From positions 25,969 through 89,968 of the forward strand of contig JANYDH010000208.1 of the NCBI GenBank assembly GCA_025359865.1: 64,000 nucleotides of DNA, in the 5' to 3' direction. Each line of letters opens with the position of its first letter. The stretch's first letter is position 1. This DNA is from Actinomycetes bacterium (lineage in GTDB: Bacteria; Actinomycetota; Acidimicrobiia; Acidimicrobiales; Ilumatobacteraceae). This document shows, piece after piece, positions 17,282 to 26,443 of the stretch. The position numbers and the translations under genes are program-made. The notes beneath the pieces are model-generated. The model did not search any database. It saw only the letters and a list, made by a program, of their open reading frames with translations, and was not told the origin of the DNA.

Positions 17282-19564
17282 GTGGTCGTCATTGCCCATA
17301 CCGTTGATCTATGCGACACTTGTCCGATTGACAGCGCTGATCCAGTCCCGCAGAGTGCACTGCCAGTCGTCGTTGCTCCGGTCGTCGTTGCTCCGGTGGC
17401 CACGTCGCACGTGGGTGTCGCTCAGCGGTCGAAGGCGACTGCCTCTGGGCAGCCGCTGTTCGTCCGGGGTGGACTGATCCAGCGGAAGCTGATGGTCGGT
17501 GCAGCCAACGACGTGTACGAGCAGGAAGCCGACATGGTTGCTCGGCAGGTCGTCGACTCGCTGTTCCGCAACCGTGACGGAGGTGTGGCGATCTCACCTG
17601 GTGCTGCCGAGCGCGGCAAGGTTCGGCGTGCCTTCGGCGCATCACTGCGCGGAGTTGGCGACTCGACGGGCGGCGCCGGACCGCATGGTCAGGCACCGCT
17701 CGAACAGGGGTTCACGCGACGACCGCAGACAACGATGCCGCAGCGCTTGGTCCACCGGTCGGTCGCACCACTCCTTGGGCGCACGGGCGGGGCCGTCGAT
17801 GCCGGTGTCGAGTCGCGGATCAGGTCTGCCGGCGATGGGAGCACGCTCGAACCGACACTGCGACGCAGCATGGAAGGGGCCTTCGATGCCGACTTCTCCG
17901 GTGTGCGAGTGCACGACGACGCCACGTCGAACGACCTCAACCGGCAAATCCAGGCCAAGGCGTTCACCAGTGGTCAGGACGTGTTCTTCAGCGACGGCGC
18001 GTATCAGCCCGACACCCGAGGAGGTCAGGAACTGATTGCCCACGAACTGACTCACGTGGTGCAGCAGGGCCAGGGCGGAAATGATACGGCCCAGCGGGTG
18101 CAGCGGTCGATCGACACCTTTGGTGGCAAGTTCGACGCCATCCAGTACGAGGCCACCTACGGTACGCCGGCGGATGGGACACAGCAGGTGGGCGGAGTCA
18201 TCGACCTTGCCTTCACTCCCAACGAACTTGTCGACGGCAAGGTCGGCCTCGTGCAGACAGGAAATGCCAAGCGGGGCGGTGCCACCGATATCCAAGCCAC
18301 CGACGCAGGCAAGAACGCTCGCGCTCAGAAGTCGACCGACGTCGACGAGGGTCGATTCCTTGATCGATCCAACCGCAAGGAGAACCCGGTCTTCGGGCTG
18401 GAGAACACGAGCGCCGAACTTGCTCCCGGCGTTGATGCCGAAGGCATTTCAATGACCACCGACGCCGGTGGCAACCGGGCCGATCAGCGCAACCGTGCTG
18501 CAGCCGAAGCTGGCACGACCGTGGCGAAGGCCGATCCTGCTGCGGTGGTCGATGCCGCAAAAGTGTCGGAGAAGGCTGGGCAGGTCGGTTGGAACGACAA
18601 GGTGAAAGGCGCGAAACCAGCGACCCTTCGCGACGAGCCGGGCCGCACCCGCGCGTGGAACGCAGATACAGGAACAGGCGAAGACATCTCGATGAGCTTC
18701 GAAACCGCAGCGTTGGGCCTGTCGGGTGCGATCGAAGGCGCGTACCTCGGTTCGGTCGAGTGGGGCTTCATCGCCCCCGCCGATGCGGCGACGGCCCGAC
18801 CGTTGCCGTTCAAGATGATCTCCCGCGGTGTTCCGTCCGAGGCATTTATGGTGTCGGCACAATTGTGGAACGACAACGCGTCGGTCGATCAGGGCGGCGG
18901 CGGGACGAAACGTCTCTCGCTACCGGTGGCGATGACCACCCACCGCACCGATCCGGCGATCGATGTCTTGTTGTCAGATCCAGGCACCGCCGCCGACGTC
19001 TTGCGGACGGCGCTCACGGCTCGCGTCGCCCTCCTGCGCACACAGATTCCCGACGACATCGAGGCACAGATCACGGCCTTGCGAGCTACATCGATCGACG
19101 ACCGGGAGGCTGCCGACGTGTTCCAGGACACGCTCGCCGCGTTGAATGCACAATTCAGGGACCTCAAGGCGCAGATCACCGCTGCATCAACCAACAAGAG
19201 AACAGCGCAGCGCGATCTCACCACCGCCCAAACTGGCCTCGACCAAGTCAACCGAAACCTCAACTTCTTCACGCGCAAAATGGGCGGGGGTAAAGCACGG
19301 GTCGTGGCGGCCACCGCCCTCGTGGCCACCCAGCAGGCCGCTGTCGATCAGGCAGGCGCGACGGGGCGAACGGCAGGGCTGGCGCAGGACGCCCTAGGCC
19401 CACAGATCAACGCAGCGAAGAACGACCCCGGTCTGCGTACGTCGCTTGCCGAATACCGCGACAGCCTGATGGCGGTTCAGAACAAGCTGTCCGATGCCCG
19501 GAGCCGCCAACTCGAGATCGATGCGCTGCTGAGGGAACTAGGCAAGCTGCCGCCCGCGTCCTGA
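17282..19564 (+). CDS. eCIS core-domain (DUF4157-like) protein
   Basis: A 760-residue protein. Residues about 195-265 hold the DUF4157/eCIS-core domain: FDADFSGVRVHDDA, AFTSGQDVFFSDGAYQPDT and the zincin-like HELTHVVQQ. An earlier IQRKLMVGAANDVYEQEAD segment is also typical. The rest is unlike known toxins; a helical coiled-coil segment (about 575-740) ends the protein. In known cases such proteins are loaded into extracellular contractile injection systems, but no sheath, tube or baseplate gene is nearby, so this is an orphan. GTG start; a valine-rich repeat (VVVAPVVVAPV) lies near the N-terminus. Confidence 0.8.
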   Translation: MVVIAHTVDLCDTCPIDSADPVPQSALPVVVAPVVVAPVATSHVGVAQRSKATASGQPLFVRGGLIQRKLMVGAANDVYEQEADMVARQVVDSLFRNRDGGVAISPGAAERGKVRRAFGASLRGVGDSTGGAGPHGQAPLEQGFTRRPQTTMPQRLVHRSVAPLLGRTGGAVDAGVESRIRSAGDGSTLEPTLRRSMEGAFDADFSGVRVHDDATSNDLNRQIQAKAFTSGQDVFFSDGAYQPDTRGGQELIAHELTHVVQQGQGGNDTAQRVQRSIDTFGGKFDAIQYEATYGTPADGTQQVGGVIDLAFTPNELVDGKVGLVQTGNAKRGGATDIQATDAGKNARAQKSTDVDEGRFLDRSNRKENPVFGLENTSAELAPGVDAEGISMTTDAGGNRADQRNRAAAEAGTTVAKADPAAVVDAAKVSEKAGQVGWNDKVKGAKPATLRDEPGRTRAWNADTGTGEDISMSFETAALGLSGAIEGAYLGSVEWGFIAPADAATARPLPFKMISRGVPSEAFMVSAQLWNDNASVDQGGGGTKRLSLPVAMTTHRTDPAIDVLLSDPGTAADVLRTALTARVALLRTQIPDDIEAQITALRATSIDDREAADVFQDTLAALNAQFRDLKAQITAASTNKRTAQRDLTTAQTGLDQVNRNLNFFTRKMGGGKARVVAATALVATQQAAVDQAGATGRTAGLAQDALGPQINAAKNDPGLRTSLAEYRDSLMAVQNKLSDARSRQLEIDALLRELGKLPPAS

Positions 19565-19729
19565 TCCCCGGTCATGAGCATCGAGAAGACGAAGCTCCAC
19601 TCGCGTGTCGGCTTGCTCACGTTGACAGTGGTCAGCACTGGGCAGCGTTCCTCTATGGAGTCTTCCAGCAGTAGCTGACGCGCATCACGTTTGGCGATCC
19701 GTGGGCGACCGAACTCGTTGCAGGCCGGA

Positions 19730-20581
19730 CTAGTCGTTGTCTTGGTCGTTGAAACGGTGCCAGTTGGCGAGTACGGCTCGCGCTCTGTCGAGCGGGTCCG
19801 GATAGTTGGCCATCAGGTCGCGTGACCTGAGCTCGAACGAGAGCGGCACGTCGGGCACGGCGGCAAGTACGTCGCGGAGTGGCAGCCCGCCATCACCGAG
19901 CAGTAGCCGCCCGTGCAGCGCCTCGTCGACTAATCCGCCGAACGAGCCATCTGCCAGACTCGCCGGCGCGTCGGCAACCTGGATGTACGGCAGCAGACCG
20001 CGCGGCATCCGCGCCAGATCGTCAGGCGATCCACCCGAGCGAGCCAGATGAAGGGTGTCGACCAACACTCCAGCATTTGGCCGTGCGACGGCTTGGACGA
20101 CACCGAGGGCATCACCGAGGTTGCGGATACCGAAGATCGGGAGGAACTCCAACACGACCGACACACCGGCTGTGGCTGCTCGATCGCACAGGGCACCGAA
20201 TCTGTCGGCGACGAGCTGATGGTCGTCCAAGCGGCTGGCAACCAGAACGTGTCGGGCGCCCACGTCGATAGCAGCATCGATCAGGCGGTCACCGATGTCG
20301 CCGTCCGGCCCGAGGATCACCGGCTCGATGTCGAGGGCAATGGTGCCTGTGTCGTCGAGTACCTGGCGCACGTGGGCGGCGGTCCGGTCGGTCCATGTTG
20401 CCGGGTCGAACCAGATACCGACTGCCGGCCAGCCGGCAGTGGCCGCAATTGCGACGAACTCCTCCGGCCCGACGTCGACCATGGTGCCCGCTGCGAGCGA
20501 AACCAGTCGGTCGGAGCCGACTTTTGGCGTCGGGTTGTCGTCCACGACAGTCAAACGCCAAAAGTCATGATAGTCCAGCAT
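19730..20581 (-). CDS. Sugar phosphate isomerase/epimerase-like TIM barrel
   Basis: A 283-residue protein of the AP-endonuclease-2/xylose-isomerase-like superfamily: LVSLAAGTMVDVGPEEFVAIA, ALDIEPVILG, VVLEFLPIFGIRNL, VLVDTLHLARSGG and LPYIQVADAP carry the usual metal-site Glu/Asp/His pattern. The first 20 residues are encoded by a palindromic repeat (20519-20566), so the true start may be TTG 20554, GTG 20545 or further in. ATG at 20581 overlaps the dynamin gene by 17 bases. The substrate cannot be told. Confidence 0.75.
   Translation of the reverse strand: MLDYHDFWRLTVVDDNPTPKVGSDRLVSLAAGTMVDVGPEEFVAIAATAGWPAVGIWFDPATWTDRTAAHVRQVLDDTGTIALDIEPVILGPDGDIGDRLIDAAIDVGARHVLVASRLDDHQLVADRFGALCDRAATAGVSVVLEFLPIFGIRNLGDALGVVQAVARPNAGVLVDTLHLARSGGSPDDLARMPRGLLPYIQVADAPASLADGSFGGLVDEALHGRLLLGDGGLPLRDVLAAVPDVPLSFELRSRDLMANYPDPLDRARAVLANWHRFNDQDND
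20519..20566. repeat. TTTGGCG palindrome family, copy with 12-bp arms
   Basis: Arms GACTTTTGGCGT and ACGCCAAAAGTC are perfect. The centre contains a partial CTGTCRNTGACAG-like dyad. Related copies: 54056-54103 (complete), 34536-34578 (partial), and right halves at 468-493 and 32057-32083. This copy lies at the junction of the dynamin gene and the isomerase gene. Confidence 0.85.
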
Positions 20582-23411
20582 CGACTTGCAGGGCGCGGAG
20601 CATGCCCTCGCACGTACGAACCAAAACTTGGGCGGCGTCGCTGACTTCGCGCGACGAAAGCGGGTTCTCCGACCGACTGCGCCAGACCCGGATTCGCTCG
20701 TTCAACGCAGCACGGATTTCGTCGGCGGTGGAGTGCTCGTCCATATCGAGTCGGGTGGTCGGCGCGTTGCCCTCGGCGCCGAGTAGTCGTTCGACGGCGA
20801 TCACCTCGTTGTCGTTGAACTGCACTGCACCGGAACGCACGGCGGCGAACAGTTGGATTTCAGCAAAGACATGGGCCGTCGAACGGATTCGCTCGAGCTC
20901 GAACTGCAGCTTGTCCAACCCGGTTGGCGGGGGCGATACACGCAGGCGTTGCCCCAGGGCTTGCAGGGCTGCTTGTGCTTTCAACACATCACGCCGAGCA
21001 GCGAACTGGGTCATGAGCACGCGCCGCAGTTCGCCCAGGCCGCTTTCGGCCAGGAGCAGCTTGGCGAGCTGAGGAGCGTCAGCAACGGCACCGCTGCGGA
21101 TCGAGCGGACCGAGAGACGGACTCCGTAGAGCCCGAGGGACCGGATCAGTTGCTCGCGATCGGTGGAAACGACGTTGGCGACCAAGTCATTGTCGATGAA
21201 TCGATCGGCCGACGCCAGAACGACGTCGAGTTGATCGTCGGGCAGCGCTGCCAGGCGGGCGAGCAGGTTGTAGTCGCTCTGGCGGAACGTTGCCGAGGCC
21301 TGCGCCAGCAGACCGGCGATTGGAACCACGGTTTGGCACAGCCGCCGGACCTGCGGCGAGTTGCGGTACCGGGCTGCAACCTTGGCGGCTGCGCTCATCG
21401 CATCGTCCTGGCCACCGGCCAACTCGTCGGCGCGCGACAACACCCCGATCGCATTGATCGGATTGGTACGGCCGACCTGCATGTCTTGGAACGCTTCGAG
21501 AAAACGGATGTCGGTCGGATGAAGGTGGCGCATCAGATAGATCACCGCATCGGCTTTGCTTTCGTGGTCGGGCTCGGCAAGGACGAAGCGGAGGGTGCGG
21601 GCCGACACGTCGTTGTTGATCGATGCGATGCCTGGCGTGTCGATGAGCGAGAGCTCGGTCAGCGAAGACGACGGCCATTCGACCACGATCTGTTTGATCG
21701 ATTCGGCCGGGTACCCCTGCAGGTCGACATCGATCGCGCCGGACTGGCGCGAGAACGCCGTCGATACTTCGCTGCCGTTTTCGAGGTGCAAGGTGGCCGA
21801 GTAGCTGATTCCATCGACATACCAGGTGACGATCTTGGTGCATTCGCTGGCGTCGGTAGGGGCAAGCTCTTCGCCGACCAGGCCGTTCAACAGTGTGCTC
21901 TTGCCTGCCTTGATCTTGCCGGCGATCGCCACCCTCAACGGCTCGTCGAGCCGGTTCTCCAATTCGGTCAGGCGGTGGAGCTCGAGCGGGTCGGTGTAGA
22001 ACGTACGGCTAAGTCGAAGCAGCGCGCGTGCTTGCTCGACGACCGCCGTCGGGACAGATGGCGCCGAGACGCCGGCTCGGGCGGGGACGACAACAGGTGT
22101 TGGCGCAGACGCAGCGGCCGGTGCCGTCGGCCAGGACGCGGCGGCGGCGACGTTGGGCTGGTCGGCAAGGACCGGCATCGGCACCTCGACGACCGGTGGC
22201 GGGGGTGGTGCCACCGCTGGCGGTGCGGGCTTGGCTGGTGCTGGTGGTGCGAAGGCGGCGATCACACGCACCGGTGGTACCGGTGCTGGAGGTGGTGGTG
22301 CTGCTGGTGGTGCTGGTGCTGGTGCTGGCGAGAACGTCGGTACGGTTGGGGCTACCGGTGCAGGGCGTTGTGCCGGTGCTGGTGAAAACGTCGGCACGAC
22401 CGGTGCGGCTGTCGCGACCGGTAAGGCTGTCGAGACCGGTGCGGCTGCCTGGACTGAAGCCACGCCGGGGAGGCGCTCGACGGGGGCGAACGTGGCCAGC
22501 AGTGCTAACGCGGCGGCCGGCACAGTGGGGTCGGGGAGTGCCCGATCGGCATCGGTCTGCGGGCGCAGCAACAACTTTGCCGGCTCGCGTCCACCGGCGG
22601 CCAGTGCGGCTTGGAGGGCACGACCGAACTCCAGCGCTGTCGCTGGCCGGTGGCTTGGATCAGGGACGAGTCCCCAGATGAGAATCGCGTACAAGGGGTC
22701 GGGCACCCCGAGCGAGCGGAGGTCGGGCGGCGGGCCACTGAGCGCGCGGCCCTTGATCCGCACGAGCGGCTCGTCGGGCTCTTCGAGGTACGGCGGCCGT
22801 CCGCTGATGAGTGTGTAGACCACCGATGCCAGCGCATAGATGTCGGTCTGCGGCGAGGCCTGCCCGCCCCGGAACAACTCTGGAGCAGCGTGCAGCATGA
22901 TGTCGTATGGGTCGCCGGAGCGGGAACCCTCGCCAGGATCGAGCTGGAAGTCACCGATGAGTGGTTCGCCGAACGCGCTGACGAACAGGTCTTGCGGCTT
23001 GAGTTTCCGGTGCAGCAATCCGAGCCGGTGAGCGCTCTCCAGCGCTCCCGCGATCTTCACGCCAAGGTTGGCCGCGTCGGCCCAGTCGAGCCGATCACCT
23101 CGGGCCACCGAGTTGAAGAACGTTCCTTGGTCGAGCCATTCGCTCACCACGTACGGTCGGCGTCGGCGGATACCCGACTTGAAGTAGGTGACGACGTTGG
23201 GGTGGCTGGACAGCTCGCCCATGAGCGCGCACTCACGTTCGAACCGCGCAAGGGCCGTGTCGCGTACGCCTTCGGCCGTGTACACCTTGACCGCGACCTT
23301 GCGCCCGAACTGCTTTTGCACCGCTTGATAGAGTTCTGTTTCGTCACCTCGGCGAATCAAGCGTTCGCCGGTGATGCCCTCGATCTTCAGGTCGACCTTT
23401 TGATCAGCCAT
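20565..23411 (-). CDS. Pseudokinase-dynamin GTPase fusion
   Basis: About 948 residues. Residues 1-270 form a Ser/Thr protein kinase fold: the beta3 lysine is present (KVAVKVYT) and HAAPELF matches APE, but the catalytic HRD is HRKLKPQD and DFG is DFQ, so activity is doubtful. A Pro/Ala-rich linker (about 320-460) leads to a dynamin-like GTPase with G1 AGKIKAGKST near 502, G3 DTPG and G4 SRAD, then a helical stalk. ATG at 23411 overlaps the Hsp70-dynamin stop by eight bases, so the two are co-translated. Dynamin-like proteins remodel membranes; mycobacterial IniA is a distant relative. Confidence 0.85.
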   Translation of the reverse strand: MADQKVDLKIEGITGERLIRRGDETELYQAVQKQFGRKVAVKVYTAEGVRDTALARFERECALMGELSSHPNVVTYFKSGIRRRRPYVVSEWLDQGTFFNSVARGDRLDWADAANLGVKIAGALESAHRLGLLHRKLKPQDLFVSAFGEPLIGDFQLDPGEGSRSGDPYDIMLHAAPELFRGGQASPQTDIYALASVVYTLISGRPPYLEEPDEPLVRIKGRALSGPPPDLRSLGVPDPLYAILIWGLVPDPSHRPATALEFGRALQAALAAGGREPAKLLLRPQTDADRALPDPTVPAAALALLATFAPVERLPGVASVQAAAPVSTALPVATAAPVVPTFSPAPAQRPAPVAPTVPTFSPAPAPAPPAAPPPPAPVPPVRVIAAFAPPAPAKPAPPAVAPPPPPVVEVPMPVLADQPNVAAAASWPTAPAAASAPTPVVVPARAGVSAPSVPTAVVEQARALLRLSRTFYTDPLELHRLTELENRLDEPLRVAIAGKIKAGKSTLLNGLVGEELAPTDASECTKIVTWYVDGISYSATLHLENGSEVSTAFSRQSGAIDVDLQGYPAESIKQIVVEWPSSSLTELSLIDTPGIASINNDVSARTLRFVLAEPDHESKADAVIYLMRHLHPTDIRFLEAFQDMQVGRTNPINAIGVLSRADELAGGQDDAMSAAAKVAARYRNSPQVRRLCQTVVPIAGLLAQASATFRQSDYNLLARLAALPDDQLDVVLASADRFIDNDLVANVVSTDREQLIRSLGLYGVRLSVRSIRSGAVADAPQLAKLLLAESGLGELRRVLMTQFAARRDVLKAQAALQALGQRLRVSPPPTGLDKLQFELERIRSTAHVFAEIQLFAAVRSGAVQFNDNEVIAVERLLGAEGNAPTTRLDMDEHSTADEIRAALNERIRVWRSRSENPLSSREVSDAAQVLVRTCEGMLRALQVDAGLS

Positions 23412-26373
23412 AGTGGATGGCCTCATCACGAAGGCCGGACAGGCGCGACAAGAGCGCGTCGGCAGCTGCCGTCTCGGTGCGCAGCAGCGCAATCCGAGAC
23501 TGCCGCTCGCCCTCGGTACGGCCACCGGCCGCATTCGCCAAACGGAGAGCATCGGTCACCGATCGCTCGAGTTCGTCGGCACGTTGCAGAATGGTGTCGC
23601 GCATCGATCGATAGAGGTGGCTGGCATAGCGGTCGATCGACTTGGTCACGAGAGTGGTGACGTCGCCGACGTAATCGTTGAGGTGTACGCGGGCTTGCTC
23701 GCGGCGGACGTCGATGGCCCGGGCTTTGCGTTCGCGGAGCGCCCGCCGGCCGTAGACGAGCGCAGCGACAGCGGCGACAGCCAGGCTGATCGGCCCCAGT
23801 CCGGGAATGAAACCACCAATGCCGAGAAGCGGCTCGGCAATGCCCCACGAACTCTCGATTGCAACGTCGCTGGCGCGGTCGTCGATGGCGGCGTTAACCG
23901 AATCCATGCAGAGCGTTCCGACCCACGGCGAGCTGACCGAAGCGTTGAGTACCAGGACCTCATCCTCGGTGACAGCGAGTCGTTCGAGAAGGCGACGCTC
24001 GATATCGTTGACCTGCGCGGTCACGTCGCCGTACAACTGCCCGACCGACGTCGTCGTACGCACCCGCAACCACGACTGGAACTCGTCCCAGATCAGGCTC
24101 GGATCGTTTGCGCCGATGACGCTGTCGGCCTCGGTGAGAAGATCTCGCATGGTGGATTCGAACTGTTCGATCGACTGTGTGCGCAGGTCGTCGGTACTGT
24201 CTCGAACCAGACGGTGCCATGGCGCACTGTCGAGTCGAAGTGCCTGAACGTTCTGTTGGGTTTCGCGTAGTTCGGCCACTACGCGCGCCTGCTGCTCGGG
24301 ATCGCTTGCTTCGAGCTCGGCCAGGAGCACACCACGAAGTTGTGCAAGTGTGGCCTCGGTATCGACCACCGACTCGACAATCAGTTGTCGTTCGGCCTGT
24401 GAGGCGATTTTGGTGGTGATGATCCGAATCAGCTCGTCGATTCCGCTCTCGGCGCCGTAACCATCGCGGTTGCGCGAACGGGCGGTGAGATGCAGCAGCG
24501 CAGAGACAGCGACGATCGGTATGTCGAGGCCGGCGCGCTGCAAGTGGCGTGTGTTGACATCTCGGATGACGCGCCAATCGACGTAGGCATCGGTTTTCGA
24601 CAGGACGCAGGTGACATTGGGGCAGTGCTTCGCAGCGGTGCGCAGAAACTCGAGTTCTGGCGATGTGAGTTCTTGCGAGGAATCACTGACGAACAGCACT
24701 GCGTTGGCTTGGCGAAGTTCGGTGACGATTCTGGCACCTGCCGTGGCATCGAGGCCGCCGTAGCCGGGCATGTCGACGAGTTCGACGCCGGAACGCAACC
24801 ATTCGACGGGCAGTTGCAGGGTGCAACTGCGCACGTGGTCGCGCTCGGGGTCGGCGCCTTCGGTCTCACTGATCCAGCGTCCGATGTCTTCGATGGCAAC
24901 CGGCTCTTGTTGGAGCTCGGCGGCATCGTCGCCGAGGTCACGGTACACAATGGCGGTTGCTTCGTTGCCGTGGTGAATCGCTGTGGGGATGGCCGTGGCG
25001 AAATCGGGATGTGCCGGGCACACTTCGGTGCCGACCAGCGCGTTGGTGAGTGTGCTCTTGCCCTGCTTGAAATCGCCAGCGATGAGTATTCGAATGGTTT
25101 GCGAATCGAGTCGTTTGCGGCGCTGGCCCATTCGGGCGACCAGGTCGGGCCTGCTCGCCTCCTGAGAAAGCCCTGCGACTGCGTCGATCAGTACTCCCAT
25201 GTCGTCTCGACGTGAGCGGCGATCATCGATTTGGGTGGCTTGAACGGCAAGGTCGACGGGTGCGGCCACCTCCGCGATGCGGCTGTTCGGAAGTTCGGTC
25301 CTGAACGCAGTACTGCTGGCGGCTGCGAACCGGGCTGCGCCCAGCACGACGGCGTGTTTCGGGTGGGTGTCGAGCGCCACGGGGATCCCGAGTTCGTCTG
25401 CCACGGTCTGCTTCACATATGGAACCCGGCTGGAGCCGCCGACCATCAATATTCGGGCGACGTCGGCTGGTGACACGTGGGCCGATTGCAACGCCCGTCG
25501 GACGGCCTTGATGGTCTCGGTGACCGGAGGCCCGATCATGGTGGCAAAGTCGTCCTGGCTGATCGTGATCTGGTGCCGACCGTTAGGCAGCCAGACGTCG
25601 ATCACTGCGTCGGGTGCCACCGACAGCGTCTCTTTGGCGTTGGTGCACTCCTCGCGCAGTCGGGTGAGCGCGGCGATCCAGTCGGGGTGATCGGGGGGCA
25701 CGTTGTCCAACGCACTGCCGAGCTGGTCGATGACGTACCCATTCAGTGCAGCGTCGAAATCGATGCCCCCGAGGCGTTCCACCCCCTCGGCCTCGCCGAG
25801 CATCCGGAAGCCGTCGGCCGTCTTTTCGAGGATCGCCACGTCGAAGGTGCCGCCTCCAAGGTCGTAGACCGCAATGATCTGGCCGACGTCGACGCGCTCG
25901 GTAGAGGCGTACTGGATTGCAGCTGCCTCAGGCTCGGTGATGGTGACACTCGGGCCTACCTCTGCGATGCGCAGCAGTTGGTTCAGCAGTTCGAGTTTGT
26001 ACGGCCCCCAGTTGGCAGGGTGGGTGATCGCGAGACCTGCCGGTGGAGCGCCCTCCTGTTCGGTCACCTTGTCGACGACCCAGCGCAGGAGGCGAGCGCT
26101 GAGCTGCTCGGCGGAATATGGCGATCCGCCGAGCAGGATCGGGGTGGTATCGCCGATGCGGCGCTTGAACTCGCGGGTCACGCGTGACGCGTCGACCGAA
26201 GCCCTTCGCGCGGCAGCGGTGCCGACCAGCATCGAATGGTCCGGTGCGAAGTACAGCACAGAGGGGACCGAAGTGCCTTGGTGCTCGAGCGACACCACTT
26301 GTGGGGCGCCGTCGCGCATGATGGCGGCCGCGGTGAAGGTGGTACCGAGATCGACGGCTAGCACGTACGACAT
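23404..26373 (-). CDS. Hsp70 (DnaK-like)-dynamin GTPase fusion
   Basis: 989 residues. The N-terminal Hsp70 ATPase domain has VDLGTTFTAAAI, VYDLGGGTFDVAIL and LMVGGSSRVPYVKQ. The usual substrate-binding domain is absent; in its place a dynamin-like GTPase starts near residue 430 (G1 GDFKQGKST, G3 DMPG, G4 SKTD). A long helical region follows, with a hydrophobic hairpin near 850-870 (LLGIGGFIPGLGPISLAVAAVAAL), as in bacterial dynamins that insert in membranes. ATG at 26373 opens a two-gene operon with the pseudokinase-dynamin. I infer a membrane stress or remodelling machine using two GTPases in a heterocomplex. Confidence 0.85.
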   Translation of the reverse strand: MSYVLAVDLGTTFTAAAIMRDGAPQVVSLEHQGTSVPSVLYFAPDHSMLVGTAAARRASVDASRVTREFKRRIGDTTPILLGGSPYSAEQLSARLLRWVVDKVTEQEGAPPAGLAITHPANWGPYKLELLNQLLRIAEVGPSVTITEPEAAAIQYASTERVDVGQIIAVYDLGGGTFDVAILEKTADGFRMLGEAEGVERLGGIDFDAALNGYVIDQLGSALDNVPPDHPDWIAALTRLREECTNAKETLSVAPDAVIDVWLPNGRHQITISQDDFATMIGPPVTETIKAVRRALQSAHVSPADVARILMVGGSSRVPYVKQTVADELGIPVALDTHPKHAVVLGAARFAAASSTAFRTELPNSRIAEVAAPVDLAVQATQIDDRRSRRDDMGVLIDAVAGLSQEASRPDLVARMGQRRKRLDSQTIRILIAGDFKQGKSTLTNALVGTEVCPAHPDFATAIPTAIHHGNEATAIVYRDLGDDAAELQQEPVAIEDIGRWISETEGADPERDHVRSCTLQLPVEWLRSGVELVDMPGYGGLDATAGARIVTELRQANAVLFVSDSSQELTSPELEFLRTAAKHCPNVTCVLSKTDAYVDWRVIRDVNTRHLQRAGLDIPIVAVSALLHLTARSRNRDGYGAESGIDELIRIITTKIASQAERQLIVESVVDTEATLAQLRGVLLAELEASDPEQQARVVAELRETQQNVQALRLDSAPWHRLVRDSTDDLRTQSIEQFESTMRDLLTEADSVIGANDPSLIWDEFQSWLRVRTTTSVGQLYGDVTAQVNDIERRLLERLAVTEDEVLVLNASVSSPWVGTLCMDSVNAAIDDRASDVAIESSWGIAEPLLGIGGFIPGLGPISLAVAAVAALVYGRRALRERKARAIDVRREQARVHLNDYVGDVTTLVTKSIDRYASHLYRSMRDTILQRADELERSVTDALRLANAAGGRTEGERQSRIALLRTETAAADALLSRLSGLRDEAIHYG

Positions 26374-26393
26374 TGGATCCCCCTCTCCATCGA

Positions 26394-26424
26394 AGCTATG
26401 ACGCTATGACGCTATGACGCTATG
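26394..26424. repeat. 8-bp tandem repeat upstream of Hsp70-dynamin
   Basis: More than three tandem copies of GCTATGAC lie in the 70-base gap before the Hsp70-dynamin start, in the likely promoter region. A change in copy number would alter promoter spacing. Confidence 0.8.
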
Positions 26425-26443
26425 TCTAGCCGATCGCTGCCGA

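Noticed and set aside
21500..22385. Long plus-strand frames opposite the dynamin genes
   Set aside because: They are antisense to well-supported domains and include low-complexity Trp/Cys-rich translation of the Pro-rich linker.
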